This document shows, piece after piece, positions 43,748-53,589 of a stretch of 64,000 bases of DNA (position 1 is the first letter of the stretch; each line of letters begins with the position of its first letter). The stretch spans positions 1,067,204 through 1,131,203 of the forward strand of contig CAUYUJ010007446.1 in NCBI GenBank assembly GCA_963575745.1, in the 5' to 3' direction. Under the pieces are notes generated by a model. It did not search any database, was not told where the DNA came from, and worked only from the letters and a program-made list of their open reading frames with translations. Made by a program: the position numbers and the translations under genes. The stretch comes from Prorocentrum cordatum. Lineage: Eukaryota > Sar > Dinophyceae > Prorocentrales > Prorocentraceae.

Positions 43748-44227
43748 ATGAGCGAGCAAGATGACCTCAGGCCGAGCGTGTACGCGGCACTGCAAAGGGC
43801 TGAGGAAGCAGCTCCCGCACGCGGACAGGCTTCTGGCGCTTCTGGCAGGCCCCGTTCCCGCACGAAGGGCGAAGAGACCTGGAGTCCCGCAGCGGGGGGT
43901 AAGAGTAAGAAGACGGAGCCTACAGAGTGCCAGATACAACAAAGTGGCCTGATGATGCATACCAGGAACCTACAGACTACCAGGAAACAGATGATGCAGA
44001 TGATTCCTTTTTTCCAGGCCGAACACATGCAGTCGTTTCTCAGTGTGCAACGATTGCTTCAGAGACTGCCAGAGCAGCGGCACAAGCAGTACGAGGCCTC
44101 CAGCTTCAACGGGCTCCTGCGCCACATCATCCTGCCACCTAGCCTGTTGGAAGGGCGCATGGTGAGGGCCCCCCCTTGGAGGCCAAAGTGGTGGACCGCT
44201 GCTGGCACCAGCCGCGCCTCTCTTTGA
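43748..44227 (+). CDS. Unknown 159-codon frame, Gln/Met-rich helical middle
   Basis: The frame starts MSEQDDLRPSVYAALQRAEE and has a basic linker. A Gln/Met-rich middle follows (MMHTRNLQTTRKQMMQMIPF), then LQRLPEQRHKQYEASSFNGLL and LPPSLLEGRMV. The first 140 residues look like a real soluble protein. The last part (Pro/Trp-rich) is probably out of phase: the next phase continues with AKVVDRCWHQPRLSLRRKEI. I do not recognise a family with certainty. It may be an accessory ORF of a dinoflagellate retroelement. Confidence 0.35.
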   Translation: MSEQDDLRPSVYAALQRAEEAAPARGQASGASGRPRSRTKGEETWSPAAGGKSKKTEPTECQIQQSGLMMHTRNLQTTRKQMMQMIPFFQAEHMQSFLSVQRLLQRLPEQRHKQYEASSFNGLLRHIILPPSLLEGRMVRAPPWRPKWWTAAGTSRASL

Positions 44228-44840
44228 GGAGGAAGGAGATCAAGCTCGAGGTGGAGAAACACATGGTCAAGGTTGCCAACAATATTAAATAGGCGATCCA
44301 GAAATACCTCACCACCGAGCGGTCGCTCGATAAAGTCGTGAATGGAGCTGCTGTGATTGATGCCTACTTCCATGATCCTGCACATCACCGCTACCCTGCC
44401 GGCGTACGGCCTTTCAAATCCCGGAGCGCAGCCAGGGAATTCGACGACCCGCGGGAATCGGCAGCGGAGCAACCTTGCAAAACAGGATCCCCGTGAGCCA
44501 GGGTACGACGTGTTGGTGCGTGCTCGCCCATTTCCACCATGAGTGAGTCCGCATCAGCAAGACGGTCTACGAAGGGGTTCTGGAGCGACACCTGGCAGCG
44601 CTCAGGCCTCCCTCCACCAAGCAGGCCTTCTACGTGGGCTGCACGGCGGATCCTGAGATCACAGTCCCCGGCGGTGGTGATAACATGGACACGGAGTCTA
44701 AACAAATGTCGTCCCCCATGGATGAGCCCGAGCGGCCACAAGCAAACGAGTTGCTAGTGCGCCGCCTGGCTGAAGTATTTTACGCCGGGGTGCACGACAA
44801 AATCCAGAAGACCATGGACATGATCAACAAAAAACAATAA
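44228..44840 (+). pseudogene. Probable continuation of the preceding frame, broken
   Basis: After 44,190 the plausible coding phase passes through EIKLEVEKHMVKVANNIK, a TAA, then KYLTTERSLDKVVNGAAVID. It shifts and ends with NELLVRRLAEVFYAGVHDKI and a TAA (44,838-44,840). The pieces are helical and charged like the first part, so I infer one protein with a stop and one or two indels. No motif identifies it. Confidence 0.3.
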
Positions 44841-44887
44841 AGGGAACATATGATAATAAGAAGAAACCGATTGCGGACGACAGCAAG

Positions 44888-45322
44888 ATGAAGCCTGCGG
44901 AGATCTTCGGTGAGATCATAGGCCGCAAGGTTGTTGCGAAACTTCAGGGAAGACAGGCAGAAGACGACGACGTCGACGAAGCGCAAAAAATGGCGGATGC
45001 ACTTGAGGAGGACAGAACAAAGAGAGCCAAGGAGACGCAAAGGAGGAACACAATCGAAGAAGGAAGAGCAGAGGAAGAAGGACATGTAGAAGTCAGAAGC
45101 CACCGGCTAAGGGGTCTCCCAAAGCCCGAAATTCAAAGGCAAGAGGGGAGAGAAAGGCGACGCAGAGGAGAAGGGCAAAGGCAACGTGAAGGACAAAGAC
45201 GGCGGCAGAAGCGAGGGAAAAAGGATGGCCACATCATACTGGACGCGGCCAGGGAAAGGGTTCGCCTCCGCCCGGAGGGGCGGGGGAATGAAGACAAAGA
45301 ACGCGGGGGAAAACTAGCGTGA
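44888..45322 (+). CDS. Unknown 144-codon highly charged frame
   Basis: The first 60 residues (MKPAEIFGEIIGRKVVAKLQ, then DDDVDEAQKMADALEEDR) look like helical protein. The rest is Arg/Glu/Gln-rich (RRRRGEGQRQREGQRRRQKR) and could be a nuclear or nucleic-acid-binding tail or low-complexity sequence. It lies 48 bp after the preceding relic on the same strand and could belong to the same element. No family is recognised. Confidence 0.3.
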   Translation: MKPAEIFGEIIGRKVVAKLQGRQAEDDDVDEAQKMADALEEDRTKRAKETQRRNTIEEGRAEEEGHVEVRSHRLRGLPKPEIQRQEGRERRRRGEGQRQREGQRRRQKRGKKDGHIILDAARERVRLRPEGRGNEDKERGGKLA

Positions 45323-46885
45323 CAGGGGGCTGGTGGACGGCGCGCCGGGCCGCGCGGCTAAGAAGCGCGCGAGAAGGCATCTGGAAAAAGTGCCAAGCGT
45401 TCACAGAGTTGATAAGGACGCTGCAATGCCGTCGCGCCCGATTTGCGGCAGCGCGATTTGGGGCGTCGTTCAATTCTACCATCTCGCGGGCTGCCATGTC
45501 CCATCCGCTGGCTCTCGGGGGGGCTCGGCCGTAGACGAGCGCTCCAGAATCGCCAGCCATCCCGCATGGAGAATTTAGTTTGCGACCGCCGGGAGAAGTT
45601 CGGGGATGAAGTCAAGAGGCGTTGGGCACTGGGCAAAAGCAAAGGACAACCACAGAAGGCACCGTTTGCGAGCGAGCGGCCCCCCGGAAAGCCAGCGGGC
45701 CCAGCCCCGGGCCCCCGGCCGCCCCGCTGCCGAGTCCACGCGGCGGGCGCTGTCGAGGCAGCGCGGTCACAGCACGTTCGGGGCAAGTCTTTCTCCCGCG
45801 CGTGCCCTACGGCGCGGGTCGCTCGCAGCCATTTGCAGAGCGCGACATTGGCGGGGCCCCCAATGACACAGAGCCAGGGTTCACAGTGTTCACGAAGGAC
45901 CAGTGCACTAGTGCTTGTCTTGAGATTACGAATGGCCCTGGCCATTGGGGGGCGCCGCGTCGACTCGGAGGTCTTTTTCGCGGCCGGGCGCGCGCTCTGC
46001 TCGCCGAGAAAGCTGCGGACCTGGAAGGCGACGCTGATTTCCAGAGGCGCCTCAACAGGTCCTTCCGCGTCGACGGGGCGGCACGGGGCGACAGATTGAA
46101 GCCCGCGCGCCAAACCCACAGAGCCGATGGGGACGTCGCGTTTCGGAATCTGCGCGCGGCCCCCAGGGGCGAGCAGAGGGGTCGCTCGCAGCCGGCGGCC
46201 GCCCAATAAGAGACCGCCCCGGGCGCGGTGCCGGCAGGGCGCACGCTGAAGTCGCCCCAGGAGTTCGCGCAGAGAGCTCGCTGGAAAATCGCCCCAAAGC
46301 CGCGCGGTCTGATGGCAGATTTCCTCGTTTAGATGTCAAGAATTCGTTGTGTCCTGGGGCTTCGAGCTGTCGGCTGGCGCGGCGGCGCAAGCCCCCCCGC
46401 CGGGGCTGCGCCGAGACGCAGTCTATGCAGTGTTCTCGTGGCCACTGGAGAACCAATTCGCCGCGCGCGAGCGCGCCTCCGGCCGCGCGCGGCAGGTGCC
46501 GAGAGGATTCGGGAACGAGCCTTCCCCATCCAGGCCTTCCTGCCGAGGCTGCGCTTTTTGCGCCTGTCGAACAGCAGCGGGCCTCTGGAAGCGAGGCCAC
46601 TCTGGAGTTTCATGCAGAATCAGAGCCGATTGCAGGTTCCAGGGCGACGTCGCGGCAGTAGCCCGGCGCGCCGATGTTGAAAATTACATTGCCGCCCACT
46701 GCGTCTAAGGGTGCGCCCAGTCTCGGGCGCGGCGCATTTTCGAAGCAATTCTTGAAAACAGTTCGACCCTCGAAACGGTTTTCCCCAGCTCGCCTGTTCC
46801 CCAGCGGTCTGGTCAGATTTGCGCGGCCCCGAAGGCTCGGGACGTGGGCGGCCCTGCTCTCGGCAACATTTTCAGCCGCAACTCC
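45323..46885. other. No gene recognised; GC-rich with open frames on both strands
   Basis: Both strands show frames of 180-280 codons over the same bases (for example 45,443-46,099 plus and 45,358-46,206 minus), which is typical of stop-poor GC-rich DNA. No domain motif was seen in either. It may be decayed element sequence leading to the repeat copy at 46,890. Confidence 0.45.
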
Positions 46886-46889
46886 CAAG

Positions 46890-48215
46890 GCCCCAGCTGG
46901 AATGGCGCGCGCGCCGCGACGACGGCGCAGGTCGCCGCCCGAATAATTGAACGCCTTACCTCCAGCGGTCGCCGCAATTCCTGATCGGCGCGTTGGCGCG
47001 CGCGGGCGTCGCGGCCCCCTTCCCCCCTTCCAGGCGCGCCGGGGGCGAGTCGACTGCCGCGGCGTGGCCCACCGCGTCTTCTCACTTTTTCCCGAGACCT
47101 TGCATCGGGAGCGCGTCGTCGAGATTTGCGGGCTCAGCTGATTCGAAGATTTTGCGCAATATGGACAGTAGCAGAGCTAACTTCGACGTCGACGTTAGCT
47201 GCCGACGCGGGGGCTGGAGCTCGCAGCCGCCGTCGAGCCCCCGCTGGAGCTTGCAGTCGTTGCCGAGCTTCCACGGGCAGGCAGGCCGGGGCCCAGGGTG
47301 GAATTCCCATCCCATGCTGGGAGCGACCGCACAAGAGGACCCGCGGAGAGAGGCCAGGGGCGAAATGCGCCAAGCCGGCGCCTTCGCAGGATTCGCGCGC
47401 GCAGGCAGCAGGGGGAGGCGCTTGATAGAAATATCGCTGAATATTCTTTCATTTATCACCGTAGCTTTTCTGCGCAGGCGCCTGGGAATGCGCGCCCACG
47501 GCCTCGCGCCTTAACGCATGAGGCGCCGAAACATTGACATGTCGCAGCCTTGGGTCGCGCTGCAAAAGAGTTCGGGCGCGCGAAGATCGACTGCCCCTCA
47601 GATCCCGGGGTCGCATTTTGTCGCGCAGCGGGGGGGGGTCGCGCGGCGCCGGGGCCCGCGGCCCTCGCAAATCGACCCGGGTCAAAGATGGCGCAGAACA
47701 TCGTGCACGGAGCTCCAGGCGTGATTGTCTGCGATGTTCAATTTGTCTTGCAGCGTCAGATCTCAGGGGCAGCTCTGATTAAGTGCGCACGGAACTCGCC
47801 GTCGGCGCAGCCGCGGGCGCTATCCATTTGAAGCGGGAAGTCCGTTGCCCAAGGGCGACCATTGTCGGTTTTGAACAGCATTTCCCTTTGGGCATCGCAC
47901 CCAGCTCGTCCGCGCCCGCCCCGAGCGCCCAGGGCCCGCCGGGGAGTCGGGGAAGGGCCGGCGGGGGGGCGCATCACCCGCCCCCCCCCCCTGCCCACTT
48001 GGATTTATGGGATGCTTTCGCCGCGGTGTCGCACGCGAAGCGCTTTTTGGATGCTGTACCGGGCGGCCATTCGGAGGGCGCCTGCCCCTGGTTCACATGG
48101 AAGCACGCTGGGAGACTCGCATCAGAAGGGCCAGAGCGTCTGCACAAGACAGACACACACACACGCACCCACACACAAAACATCTCGAGCATGGGGAGCC
48201 CGCGCAAAATTAGTC
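46890..48215. repeat. Dispersed ~1.3-kb repeat, copy B (order X-Y)
   Basis: X (46,890-47,572) and Y (47,573-48,215) match copy A, with the segment order exchanged. The X to Y junction here (TCGCGCTGCAAAAG) corresponds to the right end of copy A (TCGCACTGCAAAAA). This implies that both are windows on a tandem ...XYXY... arrangement. Ends with (CA)n at 48,150-48,178. Confidence 0.85.
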
Positions 48216-48325
48216 AAAGTGGTTCATAGGGGCTCTCTTGAAGGGCCAGCGGGGCGGCGCATCAGAAACCTTCCTAACCTGGAACATATGTAATACAACG
48301 CATAAATCTTCACCGGAAGACCAGG

Positions 48326-49172
48326 GTGAGGGTCAAACTACCACAGCTGCGTGCGCTGGATGCGCCCCGCCTACGGGCATACCGTACACTTGTAGGGAAG
48401 CAGAGCAATTTCGACACGACGACCTTCACCACGGACAATGAAGTTCTTTGGCGAGCCAAGCGAGTCTCCATCAAGCACGTCATGCGAAGGCGCAGGTTAA
48501 TCAATTTTGGGTCCTTGTTCGTTAATGCACCGACTGCTTTATTCTTTTTAGTTGATCGCCTTGCGCATGAGGAGGGCCCCTGGGCATCACTACTCACACA
48601 CGACTTTGACTGGCTATGTACGTATGCAAATGATGCGACGATTGGTGCTCGTACGCTACACGACTGGTTCAAGTTTGCCTCAATGCACCAGCGCGAGTAC
48701 AAGTTCTTAGTCAATCGTGTTTGGCGGAACTGGTCACCCATCGAGCTTGATCGTTTGCATGCCAAGGTTTAGGAGGCCAACTTATTACGAATTGCGTCAA
48801 ACATTGATTTACTGGTACCTAGGTACCTATGTTACACATGCGGAGCTACATTGGCCACAGTTGCTGCATGGCGACAGCCTTCGATTGCCAGCCCCACTCG
48901 GCAAGTTTCAACATGGGCGTCCAAGGGGCTTGCATCCTTCTCGCATGCTTACTATAAGTTTTGAGTGTAAATGTTTGGGCTCCAGGCGATGGTTTGTGTG
49001 CACAGCGTGCGCGAGGGCAAGAGTCCGAGGCTGGCGACCAGGGCTCCCAGCAACGCCACGAGGCGTTCAGGAAAGCCTGAGACGGCAGTGCAAAACTCCA
49101 AGATGTCGCTACTTGGCCCGCAAGGCTCTTCGTCCCACCTTTTTCATTCCCCTCCTCCCTGTTTCTGTCTGA
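48326..49172 (+). mobile_element. LINE 3' fragment: RT C-terminal region
   Basis: A 148-codon frame (48,326-48,772) encodes LDAPRLRAYRTLVG, VLWRAKRVSIKHVM and RLINFGSLFVNAPTALFFL. The last matches the RxRLxxxxxLxxxxPxxL block of the fragment at 14,374-16,040. It then has WASLLTHDFDWLCTYAN. These lie between the RT palm and the C-terminal zinc finger in dinoflagellate LINEs. Past the stop, shifted phases give CYTCGATLATVAAW and Cys-containing stretches that may be zinc-finger remnants. No palm or endonuclease remains; upstream sequence is the XY repeat. The copy is 5'-truncated and frameshifted. Confidence 0.68.
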
Positions 49173-49214
49173 GCCTATCCTCTGTTCCCCTCATCTCCCT
49201 TCAGTGATCTGATT

Positions 49215-49505
49215 CACTTGCTTTTTCCTTATCATCCGTTCCATCAGCACCACCATCAGCATCACCATCGTCATCTTCATCGTCATCATTACCATCACCA
49301 TCACCATCAGCAGCCTCAGCATCCGCAGCATTATCATCATTATCGTCATCATCATCAGCAGCATCACATCATCATCAGCATCATCATCATCATCACCAGC
49401 TTCGTCAGCATCGTCATCATCATCGTCGTCACCAGCATCATCATCATCAGCAGCAGCATCATCAGCATTGACACCACCATCATCACCAACATCACCATCA
49501 TCATG
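49215..49505. repeat. CAT/CAC/CAG microsatellite
   Basis: Imperfect (CAT)n over about 290 bp. The poly-His, poly-Ile and poly-Met frames are artefacts. 49,506-49,978 holds GAGGAC-type low complexity and no recognised gene. Confidence 0.95.
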
Positions 49506-49979
49506 CCTTCAATCGTGACAGTATGACTATGAATGAACGAGTGCGGATCACGCATATTGACGCTGTTCTGCGGGGCGACGATTGACACAGCGGCCGACTG
49601 AGCGAACCGAGCTGAAGCGTATAAGTGGCGCCTGCACGTTGCCAGCTGGGAGACCGGGGGGGAGATGGGAGGAACAGGGGCGGGGACAGAGAAGGAGGAG
49701 CGCGGGGAGGGAGATGAGGATGAGGACGAGGAGGAGGTTCTCAGGAGGATGAGGACGAGAGTGGGAATGAGGACGAGGTGATGATAATACAACGTTGTAC
49801 CCACGAGGTCTCACACATGCTGTCGGACGGCGCGTCCGGCATGCCGATCTTCGCGGACCTGGCCCAGATCGTCGCGGCCCTGGAGGACGCCCGTCGCCAG
49901 GGGGTGGGCGAGGCAAGGAGGGGAGCGGCCTTCAAAGGAGCCAGGCCCAGACAGACTCGCGTCGCGAAGTCGGAAAAAG

Positions 49980-50030
49980 CAAATAATAATAATCATAATC
50001 ATAATAATAATAATAATAATAGTAATAATA

Positions 50031-50099
<69 letters not shown>

Positions 50100-50152
50100 T
50101 AACAATAATAATAATAAATAAATACATAAATAAATCAATAAATAAATAAGAA
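49980..50152. repeat. AAT microsatellite
   Basis: (AAT)n with a few ATC, AAC and AAAT interruptions, ending in AATAAATAAATAAG. It follows GC-rich sequence abruptly. It could be an expanded A-rich tail of a lost retroelement, but nothing upstream proves this. Confidence 0.96.
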
Positions 50153-50300
50153 GAAGAAACATTCTGATAATCGGAGGCTGGGGGGTGAGATCGCAGCGAG
50201 ACGGAGACCCCCCACCAGGAAATCGGTTTCGGTTTCGTGTTCATGTCGCGCGTGCGGGCGAGGCGAAGCTGCACGTGATCCCCCTGTAGCTAGGCCGAAG

Positions 50301-50475
50301 TAGGAGCGAAAGTCCGTTCCCGTCCCCGGTGGCTGGGAGGTGTCCCAGTTTGGCCGGGCGGTGTCCCTGGTGTCCTGGGTGTCAGTAGGAGCGAAAGTCC
50401 GTTTCCCGTCCGCCGGTGGCCGGGATGTGTCCCAGTTGGGCCGGGCGGTGTCCCGGGTGTCCCAGGCGTCCCAGC
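50301..50475. repeat. 85-bp tandem duplication
   Basis: TAGGAGCGAAAGTCCGTT starts at 50,301 and 50,386. The two units continue to match through GTGTCCCAGTT and GGCCGGGCGGTGTCCC. Confidence 0.92.
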
Positions 50476-50489
50476 GCTAATGCATGTCG

Positions 50490-51095
50490 CTAATTTCATA
50501 ATTCATTGTTGTCGGCGCTTGCGGCGGGTTTGTTATCCAATCCAGCTTATCTTATCCAATTCATCTTGTCCAATCCAATCAATCTTTTCTTATCCAACCC
50601 ATATTGTCACATCTTACCACATCCCACCCAATCCAATCCATCCAACCCAATCCATCAATTAATTTGTTTCTGCGCCTGCGGCGGGCCAGCCCAATCCGTC
50701 TTATCTTATCCAATCGACCTCTTCCAATCCAACCCATCTTATCTTTTCCAATCCATATTATCCCATCCAGTCCAATCCACCCAACCAAATCAATCAATTC
50801 ATTTTTGTCGGCGCTTGCGGTGGGCTTTCTTATCCAATCCAGTTTATCTTATCCAACCCATCTTGTCCAATCCGATCCATCCTACCTCATCCAACCCATG
50901 TTGTCCCATCTCATATCACCCCACCCAATCCAATCCATCCAACCCAATCCATCAATTAATTTGTTTCTGCGCCTGCGGCGGGCCAATCCAATCCATCCTA
51001 TCTTATCCAATCCATATCTTCCAATCCAACCCACCTTATCTAATCCAATCCATATTATCCCATCCGATCCAATCCACCCAACCCAATCCACGGAG
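50490..51095. repeat. Higher-order tandem repeat: two monomer types in a ~297-bp unit
   Basis: Type A monomers start with GTCGGCGCTTGCGG at 50,511 and 50,807 (296 bp apart). Type B monomers start with TGCGCCTGCGGCGGGCC at 50,671 and 50,968 (297 bp apart). Spacing A to B is about 160 and B to A about 136. Bodies are built of ATCCAATCC/TTATCC words. Frames of up to 220 codons follow the period. Confidence 0.92.
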
Positions 51096-51299
51096 GTCCG
51101 TCAGGGTGGGAACCGGGTCTCAATCCCCCCCAACCTCCTTATCGCCCGCAGGGCGTTCGCATAGGTAATAATAGTGATCATTATTTGTATAGGTATCTTT
51201 TTAATAATGGCAGTAAGAATAATAGTCATAGGAATGATGCCAATGATAGTACCCATAACAGTAACAACAATAACAATAGGAAGCCTGGCGGATTTGGGG

Positions 51300-51540
51300 G
51301 GGCCCACGGTTGCCCGAGCGCCCCGGGGAGCCCGAAAAGACATCGGAGGGTCCCAGGAGGGCCCCAAAACGGCACCGGAGTTCCCAAGAAGAGCCCCGAG
51401 TTGGCCCAAGGAGGCCCCGAGACAACAAAAGACGCCCCGAGATGACCCAAGATGGCCCTCCGACGGCCCAAGATGCCCCGAAGGCGGCCCCATAACCCGC
51501 CAAGACGCCCCGAGACAGTTCCAAGGGGACACTTTACAGG
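51300..51540. repeat. GGCCTCTTGGGG-type cluster, reverse orientation
   Basis: CCAAGAGGCCCC-like words with CCCGAGACAAC variants, the same family as at 25,020 and 36,530. Confidence 0.65.
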
Positions 51541-51599
51541 GCGCCAACAGGGCGAAATCGTAGATAGTGAGATTCTCTCGCTCTCACACCCCCTTTCGC

Positions 51600-52480
51600 C
51601 CCCACCCCCCAGAAGCCCAGCGCATCGCCCCCTCCGCCGCGACCGCTTTATTTCGGCGTCGTCGCACCGCCCTCACCCCCTCTCGCACCGCCCTCACCCC
51701 CGCCCCGGCCCCATCCCCTGCATCCCCAGCATCCCAGTGATATTCGGCGTCGCGCCGCCCCCTCCGCCGCGACCACTTTATTTTGGCGTCGTCGCGCCGC
51801 CCCCCCCCCTTGCACCGCCCTCCCCCCTTACCGTCCCCCCCTCCCCGGCAGCCCCGTGCTCTTTGGCGTCGCACCGCCCCCTTCGCCCCGACACTTCATT
51901 CTCTTGCACAGGGTGTCTAGAGTTCCGACCACTTTGTTCCGCGTCGCGTCGCCCGCCCTCCCCGCCCCCATCCCCCCCCCTTCCCCAACGTTCACCCGCG
52001 CGCAGCCCAGTGGAACCACCGCCCACTGTTTCCCCCGCCCCGTCCATTCTACGTCGCGTCGCCCCCCGCTCCCCGCCCCCCCCCCTCTCCCCAGCGTTCC
52101 CCAGCAGCCCAATGGAGCCGCCCAGTGCCTCTGACGCCCCGATCACTTTATTCCGCGTCGCGTCGCGTCACCCCCGCAGCGGCCCCCCGCGGCCCCGTGG
52201 AACCCCCGCCCAGTGCCCCTTTTTTTTCCGCCCCAACACTCTGATTCCACGTCGCGTCGCACCCCCCCTCTCTGCACCCGCCCCCCCTTCCCCGGCGTTC
52301 CCCAGCGGCCCCGTGGAAACTCCGCCCAGCGCCCACTCCGCCCCAACCAGCGTTCCCCAGTGGCCCAGTGGGCAGAACCCCGCCCAGTGCCCCCCCCGCC
52401 CCGACCATGTTTCTCGGCGTCGCATCGCACGCCCCTGCCTGCCCCCGCCGCCTTTTCCCCTTCCTCAGCGGCCTTGCCCT
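51600..52480. repeat. C-rich tandem array of about 100-bp units
   Basis: CGTCGCGTCGC landmarks recur near 51,948, 52,052, 52,156 and 52,252, with looser copies (GGCGTCGCACCGCCC) upstream from 51,650 and one at 52,418. Units also share CCCAGCGGCCC(A/C)GTGGAA and CCGCCCCGACCA. The 528-codon plus frame (51,452-53,038), the longest in the window, spans this array and is Pro/Ser-rich low complexity. Confidence 0.85.
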
Positions 52481-53135
52481 GGGCCCGGCCCTTCCCAGCC
52501 CCCCTCGCCCACACCCCTTGGCTTCCCTAAACCCGCCCCGTGCCCAGCCCTCTCACCCCCCCCTTTGGCCTCCCGTTCGTCGTCCTCCCACCCGCCCTGG
52601 CTTTTTTGTTTCCGTCATCGTTCGTTCGTCGTTCGTCGTCGTCGTTCGTTCGTCCGTCGTTCGTCCTGCCCCCTGCCCCCCTGGCTCTGCCCTGGACCCA
52701 GCCCCCCCCTTGCCTTTGCCCTGGGTCCATCCCCCTTGCCCTCCCCCCCTGGCTTCCCTGCCCCCCCTGGGCCCCTGGCCTGGCCCTGGAACCAGCCCGC
52801 CCCCTTGCCTGTGCCCTGGACCCAGCCCCCCTCGCCCCCCACCCTCCCTTGGCCTCCCTGTCCCACTCGTTCGCCCTCTCCCCTGGCCCCCTCTGGACTT
52901 TCCCGCTGTGTTCTAGACTTCGGACATGTTTATTATCCTGCACAGCTGTGTTCTAGAGTTCGGACCCCATTATTTTCGCTCGTCGCTCGTTCGTCGCTCG
53001 CCGTTCGCCCCCCCCCTTGGCCTGGAGGATGGAGGTGAAAGCCTCCTGCCCCTCGCGGCTCTTCGGTGCAAGAACCAGGGCACGCGCGCCACTTGTTTGA
53101 GTCCGCGTAGGACCGCGCTCTACTCACCCCGCTAG
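52481..53135. other. No gene recognised; CCTGG-type C-rich repeats and a 40-bp duplication
   Basis: CCCTGGACCCAGCCC words repeat at 52,690-52,830. A GTTCGTCGTCGTTCG tract lies at 52,617-52,665. TGTGTTCTAGA(C/G)TTCGGAC is duplicated at 52,906 and 52,947. Confidence 0.6.
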
Positions 53136-53139
53136 ACCC

Positions 53140-53300
53140 CCCAGCAACCCTCGTAAAGCGGCGACAGTTTCGCAGATCGCAGCCCCCGAGGGATGGCGAG
53201 GTCTGACTCGAGTCCGCGCGGGATGTCACTCCGCTGGACGCCGCGCCACCCTTCGAAAGTGGCGGCAGCTTCGCAGATCGCAGCCCCCCAGGGGTGGCGA
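53140..53300 (-). repeat. Diverged inverted copy of the 101-bp repeat from the left edge
   Basis: Read on the minus strand, CTCGCCATCCCTCGGGGGCT, GCGATCTGCGAAACTGTCGCC and the ACTTTCGA(A)GGG segments match the units at 1-540 over about 1.6 units. Confidence 0.88.
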
Positions 53301-53589
53301 GTAGGAGACAGGGTGGAAGGCAAGTAGGAAGGATGCGAGGAGAAGGCGGGCGGGGGGAAGGAGGCGGAGACCGCAGTGCACGATCCAAAACACATTCCCA
53401 ATGCAGGAAGGCCGGTGAAAAGGCAAACGCGACTCGGCGCAAAGGGCGCTTGGCGGGCGCCGCGGAAGTCGCGGTAAATAAAGGCAGCGGCAAGAATAGA
53501 AGAAAGAGTAGGCGCCCGCCGGGTACTGCAACATGCACCTTAGTAAGATATCCCACCGAAAAGAGATGCACAACACTATTCACACGATG

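Noticed and set aside
45358-46206. 282-codon minus-strand frame
   Set aside because: A plus-strand frame of 218 codons overlaps the same bases and neither has motifs; stop-poor GC-rich DNA.
50490-51095. Regularly spaced repeats as a CRISPR array
   Set aside because: Spacers are as repetitive as the repeats and the unit is a two-monomer satellite; context is eukaryotic with no cas genes.
51452-53038. 528-codon plus-strand frame
   Set aside because: Pro/Ser/Ala-rich throughout and spans a C-rich tandem array of about 100-bp units; several phases are open together, so it follows from composition.
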